Shown piece after piece: positions 1 through 9,432 of a stretch of DNA of 64,000 bases. The stretch lies in NCBI GenBank assembly GCA_012517475.1, contig JAAYUV010000022.1, forward strand, positions 1-64,000. The letters are read 5' to 3'. The translations under genes were made by a program, and so were the position numbers. The notes under the pieces were generated by a model that made no database searches, was not told the DNA's origin, and was given only the letters and a program-made list of their open reading frames with translations. Source of the stretch: Peptococcaceae bacterium. GTDB lineage: Bacteria; Bacillota; Desulfitobacteriia; Desulfitobacteriales; Syntrophobotulaceae. Every line of letters starts with the position of its first letter. Positions within the stretch are counted from its first letter, which is position 1.

Positions 1-958
<958 letters not shown>

Positions 959-974
959 CTTTTAGTTTCAGTAA

Positions 975-1015
975 GCCTTCCACAATACTTTCTGTATTTT
1001 GGAAGGCCTTTTATA
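975..1015 (+). terminator. Rho-independent terminator of the collagen-like gene
   Basis: A 14-bp stem with one mismatch (975-988 with 994-1007), GCCTTCC pairing with GGAAGGC at the base and a 5-nt loop, is followed by CTTTTATATTATT. It lies 16 bp after the stop codon. Confidence 0.85.
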
Positions 1016-1130
1016 TTATTGAATCAGCAGCCCTCTAGTTATTGGAATAAACCCTAATGACAATAACAAATCTTATTCGGAAAAAATATTATATTTTATA
1101 GCTCATTCCATTATGTAGAGAGGTAATAAT

Positions 1131-2204
1131 ATGCCGACAATCAGTTTATGTATGATCGTTAAAAATGAAGAAGAAACACTCGCAAGATGTCTTGATTCCA
1201 TTCAGGAGATTGCAGATGAGATCATCATTGTGGATACCGGTTCTACCGATAAAACAAAAGAAATTGCAGGGAAGTATACAGACAAGATCTATGACTTTGT
1301 CTGGATAGATGATTTCTCTGCGGCAAGGAATTTTTCTTTTTCCAAAGCAACCATGGATTATATTATGTGGTTGGATGCTGATGATATCATTTTGGAAGAA
1401 GACAGAATAAAATTTTTGAGACTAAAAAAAACTCTTGACCGGTCTGTTGATTTTGTCACGATGAAATATAACACCGGATTTGATAACCAGGGGAATGTGA
1501 CTTTTTCCTATTATAGAGAAAGATTATCCAAGAGGTCCCTCAATCCAAAATGGGAGGAACCGGTTCACGAATATTTGCAAATGAGCGGAAAAATTATTAA
1601 TATCAATATTTGTATTACTCATCAAAAAATACACCCTCCCACTAAGGGAAGGAATCTGGCCATATATGAAAAAATAGTTGCTTCAGGGAAAGAATTAACT
1701 CCTCGGGGACAGTATTACTTTGCCCGCGAATTGAAGGACAATGGCCGGTTCGATGAAGCTATCGAATATTTCAATAAGTTTTTGGATTCGGGGAAGGGGT
1801 GGATAGAAGATAACATCAGTGCATGTAGTGGGCTTGCTTCCTGTTATCAGGCGAAAGGAGAAAGCGGGAATTATCTTCAAGCTCTTTTCAGAAGCTTTGA
1901 ATATGCTGTGCCCAGAGCTGAAGCGTGTTGCCAGATAGGCTATCATTTTAAAGCCAAGGAGAGCTACCGGGAGGCGCAATTCTGGTTTGAGTTAGCGACG
2001 AAACTAAAAAAACCTGAGAGCAGCTGGGGTTTTTGTCAAGAAGATTATTGGGGATACATCCCCTGTATGGAATTATGCGTTTGCCATTACGCACTTGGCA
2101 ATATTCAAGAAGCAATTGAGTATAACAATAAAGCTGCAACCTTTAAACCTAATGATCCTGCAGTAATTTTTAATAATAATTTTTTTAAAAATTTAACCCC
2201 TTAG
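1131..2204 (+). CDS. Family 2 glycosyltransferase with C-terminal TPR-like repeats
   Basis: 357 residues. The N-terminus is a GT-A fold of the GT2 family: SLCMIVKNEEETLARCL opening strand, the IIIVDTGSTDKT nucleotide-binding segment near residue 35, and the WLDADD metal-binding motif near residue 83. Residues from about 185 onward contain helical repeats of TPR type (for example the AIEYFNKFLDSGKGW and AIEYNNKAATFKPNDPA segments). The start is supported by AGAGAGG 7 nt upstream of the ATG. It follows the collagen-like gene on the same strand, an arrangement like the sgtA-bclA3 pair of Clostridioides difficile, where the glycosyltransferase modifies the spore filament. Acceptor and donor cannot be read from the sequence; modification of the neighbouring Thr-rich protein is an inference. 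Confidence 0.85.
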   Translation: MPTISLCMIVKNEEETLARCLDSIQEIADEIIIVDTGSTDKTKEIAGKYTDKIYDFVWIDDFSAARNFSFSKATMDYIMWLDADDIILEEDRIKFLRLKKTLDRSVDFVTMKYNTGFDNQGNVTFSYYRERLSKRSLNPKWEEPVHEYLQMSGKIININICITHQKIHPPTKGRNLAIYEKIVASGKELTPRGQYYFARELKDNGRFDEAIEYFNKFLDSGKGWIEDNISACSGLASCYQAKGESGNYLQALFRSFEYAVPRAEACCQIGYHFKAKESYREAQFWFELATKLKKPESSWGFCQEDYWGYIPCMELCVCHYALGNIQEAIEYNNKAATFKPNDPAVIFNNNFFKNLTP

Positions 2205-2286
2205 AACGTCTCTTGAAAATAAAGGCCCTATTATATTTGTTTTAAAATAAAATGCCCTGTTATCTTTTAAGGTGATTTCTAAGTGC

Positions 2287-2335
2287 AAAAACCCTGTTTT
2301 CAAACTATTAGGATTGGAAAGAGGGTTTTTTCTAT
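2287..2335. terminator. Candidate bidirectional terminator between convergent glycosyltransferase genes
   Basis: AAAAACCCT (2287-2295) pairs with AGGGTTTTT around an imperfect inner stem, and T-runs follow on both strands. It lies between the stop at 2204 (+) and the stop at 2406 (-). The rest of the 200-bp gap shows nothing recognisable. Confidence 0.55.
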
Positions 2336-2405
2336 TTATAATAAAAACATTTTTCATTATGATTCATATTTCTATCAAGCGTTTTCAACTGCATAAATTG
2401 CTGTA

Positions 2406-4334
2406 TCAATTCACGCTGATTATATGATAAGACAATTCATTTTTGAAGTCTTTAAGGGTTAAATCCTGACTGAGGCGTTCCTTCTCCTGTCTTATTTTCG
2501 GAGTATCTAAGCCACCTTTTATAGCCCGATTTAAATACTGAAGAGCTGAATCGGGATCCCCGAGTGTCCAGTAGATTTTTCCAAGGTAATAGACGGTAAG
2601 CGGGTAGTCCTGGCCGGTTCTTAGCAGGGAAAGATACTCTTCCCGAGCCAATTCAAACTTGGCAAAGTTATAGTATGTTTCCGCCAATAGTCTGGAAGGC
2701 CGCTTGCCAAGTAAAGGGCCAAGGCTGTTAAATATTTGCGTAATTTGGTTTTCTTCACAAATTTCAACTGCCAGCTCAATGAATTCTTTCGCCAGATCAT
2801 AAGCCCGATTCAGGTCAATACCAGAATTATTAGCCGGATTACATGTTATCAGGTTTAAAACATACAGTGTTGTCGGATCAGCTCCGGCATTTTTTATTTG
2901 CTTCAGATATTCCAATGCCAGAGGGCTATTCTTAATAACCCTATGGTAAAATAGCAGGTACTGCCCGGCATTGATGAAAAGCTCCGTGCTTTGGGTTATC
3001 TTTTGAAGTACTTCTTCAAACTCGGGAAACTTTTTTAGTCGAAGCAAACATAAACCTTTAAGAAGCATGGTCTTTTCTGATATTTGTCTGTTTCCCTCAA
3101 ATTTTTCCAGGTAATCAAGGGCAAGCTGGTAAGCGCCTTCAGCATAAAAGATGGATGCTAATTCAACCTGCAAACTTGGATCGCTCAGATCAAAAACCCG
3201 ATTTAAGGAATCAACAGTATAATCAGGGTTTTTGCGGGGGTTAAGTATGGTGATTATCCTATGAAGGGAAGCAACCAAATAGGGGTTATTTTTAAGTGAT
3301 TCCAAGTAATAAACAAGAGCATTGTCCATATCCATAAAATACTCTGCTAAACAACCTAATAAGTACTGGCAAGTATATTTGGCACGATAATAAATGATAT
3401 CACGGTAGGGAGGGCCGGGATAGCTTGAGAGAGCTGATTCCAGAGATTGATAAGCTTCCCGGTAGAGACCAAGGGTAAGATAAATTATTCCCTTGAGATA
3501 ATAAAGATCTGCCGAACCGGGCGTAATAATAAGGACATTATTCAAAAAGGTTAAAGCTTCAGACATCTTACCCAGCTTATATAAACACACAATAATCAAA
3601 CTTAACAGTTCAGGTATATCTTTGGATCCTTCGCTTTGATTCTCATAGGCCAATTTAAGATGCTTCAAGGCTTCACCATATTTGTAATGACGGTAGTATT
3701 CCCGGCCCAGTAAAAAATCCTTAAAAAAAAGTTTGTTTTTTCCCGGAAAAACAAGATCTATCAGGTTGACGTTTCGTTTTAATCTGCATTCCCCACTATT
3801 ATCTTCCCAATTGCTTCCGCGATGAATAATAATTATTTCCTCGGCTGTTTTTATCATAGCTAGAGGATTAGACTCAAGTATGCTGTCTAAAACCTGTTCA
3901 TGAATAAAATCCCGAAAACGGTAATTTGGATTATTTCTAAATAGTCTTAACTGCAAAGAAAATATATCAATGAATTCGGGTTGACTATGGTCAGAAGGAC
4001 TTAGGGTAACGAAATAGGCCTCTGTATTTGGATCCTCTATCTTTTTTTTTACTAAGTGAAGGCATTTCATATCCATTTCTTCGTCCGCATCAATGATCAA
4101 TATCCAATCACAATTGGCTTTGGTCAGGCCATAATTACGGGCTGAACTAAAGTCGTTTTCCCATTCCGAATAAAACACCTGAGCTCCAAATTCCAAAGCT
4201 ATCCGGATAGAGTTATCTGTTGAACCGGTGTCCACTACAATGATTTCGTCAGCAATAGTCTTAATACTGGAGAGACAGCGATAAAGGCAATTTTCTTCGT
4301 TCTTTATAATAAGGCAGACGCTGAGTGTAGCCAT
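2406..4334 (-). CDS. Large GT2 glycosyltransferase with extended TPR domain
   Basis: 642 residues. The first 230 or so form a GT2 domain: SVCLIIKNEENCLYRCL, then IIVVDTGSTDNS, an ARNYGLTKANCDW segment and a LIIDADEEMD metal-binding motif. It resembles the upstream 357-residue enzyme, so the two are probably paralogues. The remaining 400 residues are a long array of TPR-like helical pairs (for example YYLKGIIYLTLGLYREAYQSLESAL and AETYYNFAKFELAREEYLSLLR). TPR arrays on GT2 enzymes are known to bind polypeptide acceptors, which favours protein glycosylation. The gene is transcribed convergently to the first GT2 gene and divergently from the DUF6385 gene. The acceptor is unknown. Confidence 0.85.
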   Translation of the reverse strand: MATLSVCLIIKNEENCLYRCLSSIKTIADEIIVVDTGSTDNSIRIALEFGAQVFYSEWENDFSSARNYGLTKANCDWILIIDADEEMDMKCLHLVKKKIEDPNTEAYFVTLSPSDHSQPEFIDIFSLQLRLFRNNPNYRFRDFIHEQVLDSILESNPLAMIKTAEEIIIIHRGSNWEDNSGECRLKRNVNLIDLVFPGKNKLFFKDFLLGREYYRHYKYGEALKHLKLAYENQSEGSKDIPELLSLIIVCLYKLGKMSEALTFLNNVLIITPGSADLYYLKGIIYLTLGLYREAYQSLESALSSYPGPPYRDIIYYRAKYTCQYLLGCLAEYFMDMDNALVYYLESLKNNPYLVASLHRIITILNPRKNPDYTVDSLNRVFDLSDPSLQVELASIFYAEGAYQLALDYLEKFEGNRQISEKTMLLKGLCLLRLKKFPEFEEVLQKITQSTELFINAGQYLLFYHRVIKNSPLALEYLKQIKNAGADPTTLYVLNLITCNPANNSGIDLNRAYDLAKEFIELAVEICEENQITQIFNSLGPLLGKRPSRLLAETYYNFAKFELAREEYLSLLRTGQDYPLTVYYLGKIYWTLGDPDSALQYLNRAIKGGLDTPKIRQEKERLSQDLTLKDFKNELSYHIISVN

Positions 4335-4453
4335 CAGGTCAACAACCCCTTCAGAGCTTTCTATACCTTATGTCACAGTTAGACAAGTTGTTACATAGTA
4401 TGAAGCAGATTAATAGTACAAGCATTAAAGTCTATGGAATGGGGAGTGAACTG

Positions 4454-5041
4454 ATGCCTAACTATAAAGTCTTCCAGGATACCGCCAATGAAATGCGGGT
4501 AAAGATTTATGGGGCTGACAGTACCGGCAACGACCAACCAGTTTTAACAAGTACCAGCGGGGCGATGAATGTCGGAGGCACGGTAGGCGTAAGCGGCAGC
4601 GTAGCGGTAAGCGGGCCAGTTGAGATCAGCGGCATGGTAGGAGTCAGCGGAAACGTGGGTGTCAGCGGAACCGTTACTTTAAGCGGGCATACTGTTTTGG
4701 ATTCCGGGCCTGTCAATACAACTATAAATTCCGGTCAAACCGGTGAATCGGGAGTAGTAAGTGGCGGAGTATATGATGTATTGAGTTATTCCTCATGGAC
4801 GCTGGCGGTTAAATACAGCGGTGCCAGCGGAGATCAGGTAACTGTCCAGTTGCAGACCTCGGCTCTGAGCGGTGGCGTAGCTACAAACAGCGATTTTGTC
4901 ACTGATACAACCAAAACCTTTACCAGCGGAAGCTGGAATTTCTATACTGGCGGAATAACACCGAGATATGCGCGCCTTTATTATATTGATACAGGTGCGG
5001 CCTCCGGAGCTTTGTTAACGTACTTCCAGGCCCAAAACTAA
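4454..5041 (+). CDS. DUF6385-type protein with Val-Ser-Gly repeats
   Basis: 195 residues from the chosen start. The ATG at 4454 is preceded by GGGGAG with 7-nt spacing; a longer frame from 4370 has no visible ribosome site and leaves only 35 bp to the divergent gene, so I prefer 4454. After a short NYKVFQDTANEMRVKIYG opening there are about seven short G-x-V-x-V-S-G type repeats (about residues 36-77), predicted as regular beta turns. A C-terminal domain (DVLSYSSWTLAVKYSG ... YARLYYIDTGAASGALLTYFQAQ) resembles that of the DNRLRE protein at 17019-17870. I recognise the family as DUF6385 from memory only. There is no clear signal peptide. A structural surface or spore component is likely but unproven. 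Confidence 0.7.
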   Translation: MPNYKVFQDTANEMRVKIYGADSTGNDQPVLTSTSGAMNVGGTVGVSGSVAVSGPVEISGMVGVSGNVGVSGTVTLSGHTVLDSGPVNTTINSGQTGESGVVSGGVYDVLSYSSWTLAVKYSGASGDQVTVQLQTSALSGGVATNSDFVTDTTKTFTSGSWNFYTGGITPRYARLYYIDTGAASGALLTYFQAQN

Positions 5042-5089
5042 GATTAATCGGATAACCCGGATTTAATTGAAGCATTGAATACCATAAGA

Positions 5090-5116
5090 TTAAAAGGCGA
5101 GTTCTCGCCTTTTAAT
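5090..5116. terminator. Bidirectional terminator between convergent genes
   Basis: A near-perfect dyad, TTAAAAGGCGAG then TT then CTCGCCTTTTAA, lies 4 bp before the end of the minus-strand MAF gene and 49 bp after the plus-strand stop. The A/T arms give U-runs in either direction. Confidence 0.75.
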
Positions 5117-5119
5117 TAT

Positions 5120-7474
5120 TTAATATTGGCTTTTGCTCTTTGCAATTATTTCTGCAATTTCTAAGATTACACCTTCTCCACAACACGTCGTTAGGATGTA
5201 GTCAACGTCTTGCCGAAAACCTTCAGAAGCATTTTTCATAGCGATACTCAAGCCCGTTGTTCTGAATAATTCCGGATGGCACAGGTCGTTAAAAAGACAG
5301 GCAATCGCGGTATCATCAAGTAAGAAATTTTTCTTAATATCAGATATAATTCTTTCTATATTCCGGTTTCCACAGACAGTATCATTAACCCCTAGCTTTT
5401 TTGCGGCATTTTTTAGTACTTCTTCTCCCTCAGGAATAATAAGAACAGTTTTTATGCCTAACTCTTGCAGACGCAGGATTCCCACCCGGTCTTTAACATT
5501 AAATCTTTTCAGTTCTTCCCCGGATGCCGAATAATAAACAGATCCGTCCGTAAGGATTCCATCTGCGTCAAGCAGCAGCAGTTTAATCGAGGCAGCTTTT
5601 TTCTGCAGCTGGTAATTTTGATAGTACTGCCGGATAGAATTGTTTAATTCCTGGAACAGAGGAAGAATCGTGTTTATATCTTGTTCACAGGTTTTAAGGT
5701 AAGGGCGAAACTCCTTTTCCATCATCTGTGCTTTTTTCGCGGGGTCCCTTTCTCCGGAGATTTCCGGGATGGAGAGAAGGAGGAACTCCAGTTCGACGCG
5801 ACTCATCGGTGTGACGAAAATAGAGAAAAATAAGTTGCTTCTTAGATTTTCCATGCTGAGATTAAATTGCTCATAGCTCCGTTCGATACTTATTAAATCA
5901 TCGCTGGTGGCAACCTCTCCGATTTTAGTCAGATCATGCATACACCTGTCCAGCAAGGCAGAGATCTTTTCCTTAGCATTTTCCATATTCAGGTTTTGGG
6001 CAAGCAAATGTTCCGGATCGTAACAGTGCTTGTTCATTTTTGCCCAATCTTCTTCAACAACAGGTTTACGCAGGTATTCTTTCATGACCTTTGCCAGCGG
6101 CTGAAATTTGGTCCCCTTAATCTCCGCGCCGCCTTTAGTGGTATTAATCACTTTTATTTCCTGAGAAGAACTCAAGTAATTTTCTAATTGCAGCCTCATG
6201 CTGATAAAGCTGCTGTTGCTGAGAACTTCCTTGCCATCAACACCCTTTACGGGGATAGCATCATTTGAATCTGCCAGGACAGTCTCATACGAAGGATAGG
6301 TACACCCGGCCGTATAATTTTTTCCATGAAGGTAAGCAAGATTTTGCCCTACCAGAATAATGGGATTAAAGCCCAGCTTGAATAAAAGCTGCAGGGCAAT
6401 AACGGCAATGGAGGCGGCATCATTAACATATTCCAGTTCTCTTCCTTTGAGGGGTTTTAAAAAGTACGATGCCGGAGTATCTTGATTAATAAGCATATGC
6501 ATTTTGGAGCCGGGGTAAGTTTCCAGGGTCTCGTAGCCTACGGTGCTGCCAAAAATCAGAGGAATCGATTGAATATCCCTGGCCAGGACTTCTTTGCATA
6601 CGATCCGGTTTTCTTCACTGGGATCATAGGTACAGGCCGCATGAGGGTAAATGCCTCGTTTCACCAGGGCATTGACAGCGGTGCCAACGGCAAAAATATA
6701 GGCTGACCCGTTAGTCCGGATCTTTCTTACATTCTCAATTTCCTCTTCCAGGGAAGGACCGGAAGCCACCAACAGAGCAGGTTTATTCTTAAAAAAGCCT
6801 TTTTTCTCCAACAGAATGTTCGGGCTGCTTAAAACCTCCGCAAGATTTTTCATACTGTTAATGGTCCAGCGCTTTTGAAAAGTTGAACACGTAGCCAGCG
6901 ACATGCGGCGTTCTCTTAAATGCTTTTCAAAATGAGAGAAAAAAGCCTGGTGTTTATCAGGGAAGGCCTTTTTATAAAAAGGATGATCAATGATTAATAT
7001 GGAACTGCGGATTTTTTTAACCAGACTGAAGCAAAACATGTCAGGATCATCCGGGTGGCTTTCGATATAAATGCTTTTTAATGAATCAGGCGGGTACTGT
7101 CCCAGATCAGCGTGGTGCAGAAACTGGTAAAATATTTCGGGAACAGGTTCATAGATATTAAAAGGTTTATCCGGGTATCTCTCCCTAAAAGCCTTAATCT
7201 GGTACCCTAAACCACACCCATAAAAAAGGATATCCGAATGACTGTCTATATTTTTAAATTGGTCGATAAATGCAAACGCTTCGTCAAGGGGATTCTCTTG
7301 ATTATAGAGGTATTCGTCATTTATAAGGAGATTTGCCAGGCCACTTTTCGAGACAACCGCCTGAACCAGACTCTTGTCCAAGGTTGCCTCAGTTGTTTTA
7401 ACTTTCTGCCAAATATCTGGGAAAGACGCCTTAAGCGTTTTTAAGTTTTTTATATAGTTCTCGTTATTACCCAT
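5120..7474 (-). CDS. MAF/DUF115 glycosyltransferase fused to a degenerate KdsC-like HAD domain
   Basis: 784 residues. The N-terminal and central part matches motility-associated-factor proteins (DUF115, MptE-like), which transfer nonulosonic acids such as pseudaminic or legionaminic acid to flagellin in known systems: LFYGCGLGYQI near residue 82 and ALLVASGPSLEEE near 235. The last 154 residues (631-784) look like a KdsC-type HAD phosphatase. HAD motif I is kept (LLDADGILTDG, Asp636 and Asp638). The Thr of motif II is replaced by PEG (IIPEGEE), the motif III Lys is not evident, and motif IV reads LFNDLCHPEL instead of GDDxxDLP. The HAD part may be catalytically dead. The gene ends the legionaminate operon, 20 bp after legF, which implies use of CMP-legionaminate. 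The target could be flagellin or another surface protein. Confidence 0.82.
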   Translation of the reverse strand: MGNNENYIKNLKTLKASFPDIWQKVKTTEATLDKSLVQAVVSKSGLANLLINDEYLYNQENPLDEAFAFIDQFKNIDSHSDILFYGCGLGYQIKAFRERYPDKPFNIYEPVPEIFYQFLHHADLGQYPPDSLKSIYIESHPDDPDMFCFSLVKKIRSSILIIDHPFYKKAFPDKHQAFFSHFEKHLRERRMSLATCSTFQKRWTINSMKNLAEVLSSPNILLEKKGFFKNKPALLVASGPSLEEEIENVRKIRTNGSAYIFAVGTAVNALVKRGIYPHAACTYDPSEENRIVCKEVLARDIQSIPLIFGSTVGYETLETYPGSKMHMLINQDTPASYFLKPLKGRELEYVNDAASIAVIALQLLFKLGFNPIILVGQNLAYLHGKNYTAGCTYPSYETVLADSNDAIPVKGVDGKEVLSNSSFISMRLQLENYLSSSQEIKVINTTKGGAEIKGTKFQPLAKVMKEYLRKPVVEEDWAKMNKHCYDPEHLLAQNLNMENAKEKISALLDRCMHDLTKIGEVATSDDLISIERSYEQFNLSMENLRSNLFFSIFVTPMSRVELEFLLLSIPEISGERDPAKKAQMMEKEFRPYLKTCEQDINTILPLFQELNNSIRQYYQNYQLQKKAASIKLLLLDADGILTDGSVYYSASGEELKRFNVKDRVGILRLQELGIKTVLIIPEGEEVLKNAAKKLGVNDTVCGNRNIERIISDIKKNFLLDDTAIACLFNDLCHPELFRTTGLSIAMKNASEGFRQDVDYILTTCCGEGVILEIAEIIAKSKSQY

Positions 7475-7494
7475 AAAATTCTCCTTAAAAAAGG

Positions 7495-8208
7495 TTAGCT
7501 TATTGGATTAACCATTCTCCCCGTCCCGGATTTTAAAAATGTGCAATAGAAGAAATCCCAATCATCGTCAATATCCCAGGAACGTTCACGAGGCATGATG
7601 TAGGCCAGAGTATCCCTGGTGATAAAACGTTTTTTCATAAGCAGGTAGTCCGTTCGGGCGACGTAAATGGCGCCGTTTTCCACATATACCCGTGGTGATT
7701 CCTGCCTCTGCTTAATTTCTGCTTCGGTTTTCAAAAGCGGGCATAAACGGTGATGTTCATTCAAGGTATGCATCCAGTACGGATTTTGATCAGCAAGACA
7801 TACCGAAACGCAAACCGGTGCATCTTCTTGGATGCAGTAGCTGAGACAGCCGTCTATGTCGTCTGCTGTACGCAGGGGAGAAGTGGGTTGGAGCAGGATA
7901 ATATAGTGGTAATGTTCATTAATATTGTTTAAAGCGTGGATCACGGGTTCTATCCCGGGGGTATCGTCCTGAGCCAGCTCAATTGGCCGGACGAAAGGGG
8001 CTTCACATCCCCAGGCTCTGGCAACTTCAATAATCTCTATATCATCTGAGGACAGGATAAGGCGGTCGAGGTAACAGGACTTCAGGGCCTCTTCGATGGT
8101 CCAAGCAATCAGCGGCTTGCCGGCCAGGAGTTTGAGATTTTTACGGGGGATTGACTTGGAACCGCCACGGGCGGTGATTAATCCCAATACCTTTTTGCCA
8201 TTAATCAT
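7495..8208 (-). CDS. legF: CMP-legionaminic/neuraminic acid synthetase (acylneuraminate cytidylyltransferase)
   Basis: 237 residues, the usual length for NeuA/LegF/PseF enzymes, which couple CTP and a nonulosonic acid to give the CMP-sugar donor in the cytoplasm. The N-terminal signature LGLITARGGSKSIPRKNLKLLAGKPLIAW carries the CTP-binding loop. LQPTSPLRTADDID and the late WDIDDDWDF metal-binding stretch are also family features. The ATG overlaps the ptmE stop by 4 nt, so translation is probably coupled. The neighbours (PtmE, LegI, LegG, LegC, LegB) point to legionaminic acid rather than sialic or pseudaminic acid, so the gene symbol rests on context. Confidence 0.88.
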   Translation of the reverse strand: MINGKKVLGLITARGGSKSIPRKNLKLLAGKPLIAWTIEEALKSCYLDRLILSSDDIEIIEVARAWGCEAPFVRPIELAQDDTPGIEPVIHALNNINEHYHYIILLQPTSPLRTADDIDGCLSYCIQEDAPVCVSVCLADQNPYWMHTLNEHHRLCPLLKTEAEIKQRQESPRVYVENGAIYVARTDYLLMKKRFITRDTLAYIMPRERSWDIDDDWDFFYCTFLKSGTGRMVNPIS

Positions 8209-9248
8209 TGGAATACCTTCCCAAAATCATAATTCGCTTTTTCATAATCATGATGACGTCCGATATCGATCCAATATTCCCGGATGGGAAATGCGCCAAT
8301 ATCTTTTCCTTCCTTCAACAGCGTTTGAAGAAAGTCCGGAATGTCCTGGCAGGAACCTCCAGGTAAATAATCAAGAACCCCAGGATTAAACACATATAAC
8401 CCTCCATTGATAAAGAACCGCAGCTGTGGTTTTTCTTCTATTTTCAAGAGGAGATTCTTCCTGACGGTTACCACTCCATAAGGAATCTGGCTGGTGTTTT
8501 CTTTAACGCAAATGGTTGCTTCAAACAGGTTCTTATGATGGAAATCCAGCAGCTTGCCAAAGTTTACTTTGGTCAGGATATCGCCGTTCATCACCAGGAA
8601 CGGCAGTTCCGGCTTATGCGGAAGGGTCCCCAAGGCGCCTGCTGTTCCAAGAGGTTTATTTTCCTCCAGGTATTTGATTTCTACACCCCAGCGGGACCCA
8701 TTTCCAAAATGTTTCATAATCATCTCGGCTTTATAATTGACCGAGACATAGAAGTGCCGGAAGCCCTGTTCTATAAAACTTTCCAGGATAGTCTCCAGGA
8801 TTGGTTTGTGACCTATTTTAAGCAGCGGTTTGGGGCAGTTCTCTGTCAATGGACGTAAACGCTGGCCCAGCCCGCCCGCCATGAGAATAACCCAATTTTC
8901 CCGAGGCGGAGCTGTCAGCAAATCGTCAGCAATTTCCAGGCCAACAACCCGCTTGTTCTCGTCGAGAACAGGTATCTGATGAACTTTCTTGCTTTTCATA
9001 AGGAGGATTGCCGCTTCCCGGGATTGATCGTGACGAATGCAGGCAGGAACGGAATTCATTGCCCTGGTTACCGGTTCTTCAAGGCTGATCTGTTTGAGGA
9101 TAGCGCGTCGGATATCCCCGTCGGTAACCGTTCCCAGCAATTGACCGTCTTCATTTACGACCAGGGCGATCTGCAGCCCTGAATTGTCTATAATTTCTAT
9201 TGCTTTAGCAATAGCGGTTTCAGAGGAAATAATAATATTTTGCCACAT
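8205..9248 (-). CDS. ptmE: Glucosamine-1-phosphate guanylyltransferase with CBS pair (PtmE-like)
   Basis: 347 residues. Two CBS domains (about 1-120; MWQNIIISSETAIAKAIEIID ... GTVTDGDIRRAIL) precede a nucleotidyltransferase domain with the signature VILMAGGLGQRLRPLTENCPKPLL. This architecture is that of PtmE, which makes the GDP-activated hexosamine that enters the Campylobacter legionaminate pathway. I chose the ATG at 9248 because AGGGGAGC lies a few bases upstream and the CBS domain begins there; a longer frame from 9422 adds 58 residues without family character. The 184-bp gap to the preceding gene (9249-9432) is longer than other gaps in the operon and could hold an internal promoter, though none is clear. 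Confidence 0.85.
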   Translation of the reverse strand: MWQNIIISSETAIAKAIEIIDNSGLQIALVVNEDGQLLGTVTDGDIRRAILKQISLEEPVTRAMNSVPACIRHDQSREAAILLMKSKKVHQIPVLDENKRVVGLEIADDLLTAPPRENWVILMAGGLGQRLRPLTENCPKPLLKIGHKPILETILESFIEQGFRHFYVSVNYKAEMIMKHFGNGSRWGVEIKYLEENKPLGTAGALGTLPHKPELPFLVMNGDILTKVNFGKLLDFHHKNLFEATICVKENTSQIPYGVVTVRKNLLLKIEEKPQLRFFINGGLYVFNPGVLDYLPGGSCQDIPDFLQTLLKEGKDIGAFPIREYWIDIGRHHDYEKANYDFGKVFQ

Positions 9249-9432
9249 CTTGAGCTCCCCTAGTGCTGGTATAAGAATAACTACTTGTCTCTTATTAACA
9301 TAATATGGAAAGCTCTTGAAAAGGGTGTCTAAATAAAAACACGCCTTAGTATTCAAATAAGTGCGTGCCGGAGATACAAAATCGGTTTTTAAGATATTTA
9401 GAAAGTGTAAGCGCTTAGACATCTAAGATTCT

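Noticed and set aside
9249-9422. N-terminal extension of PtmE
   Set aside because: The ATG at 9248 has a strong ribosome site and begins the CBS domain; the extension has no family features.
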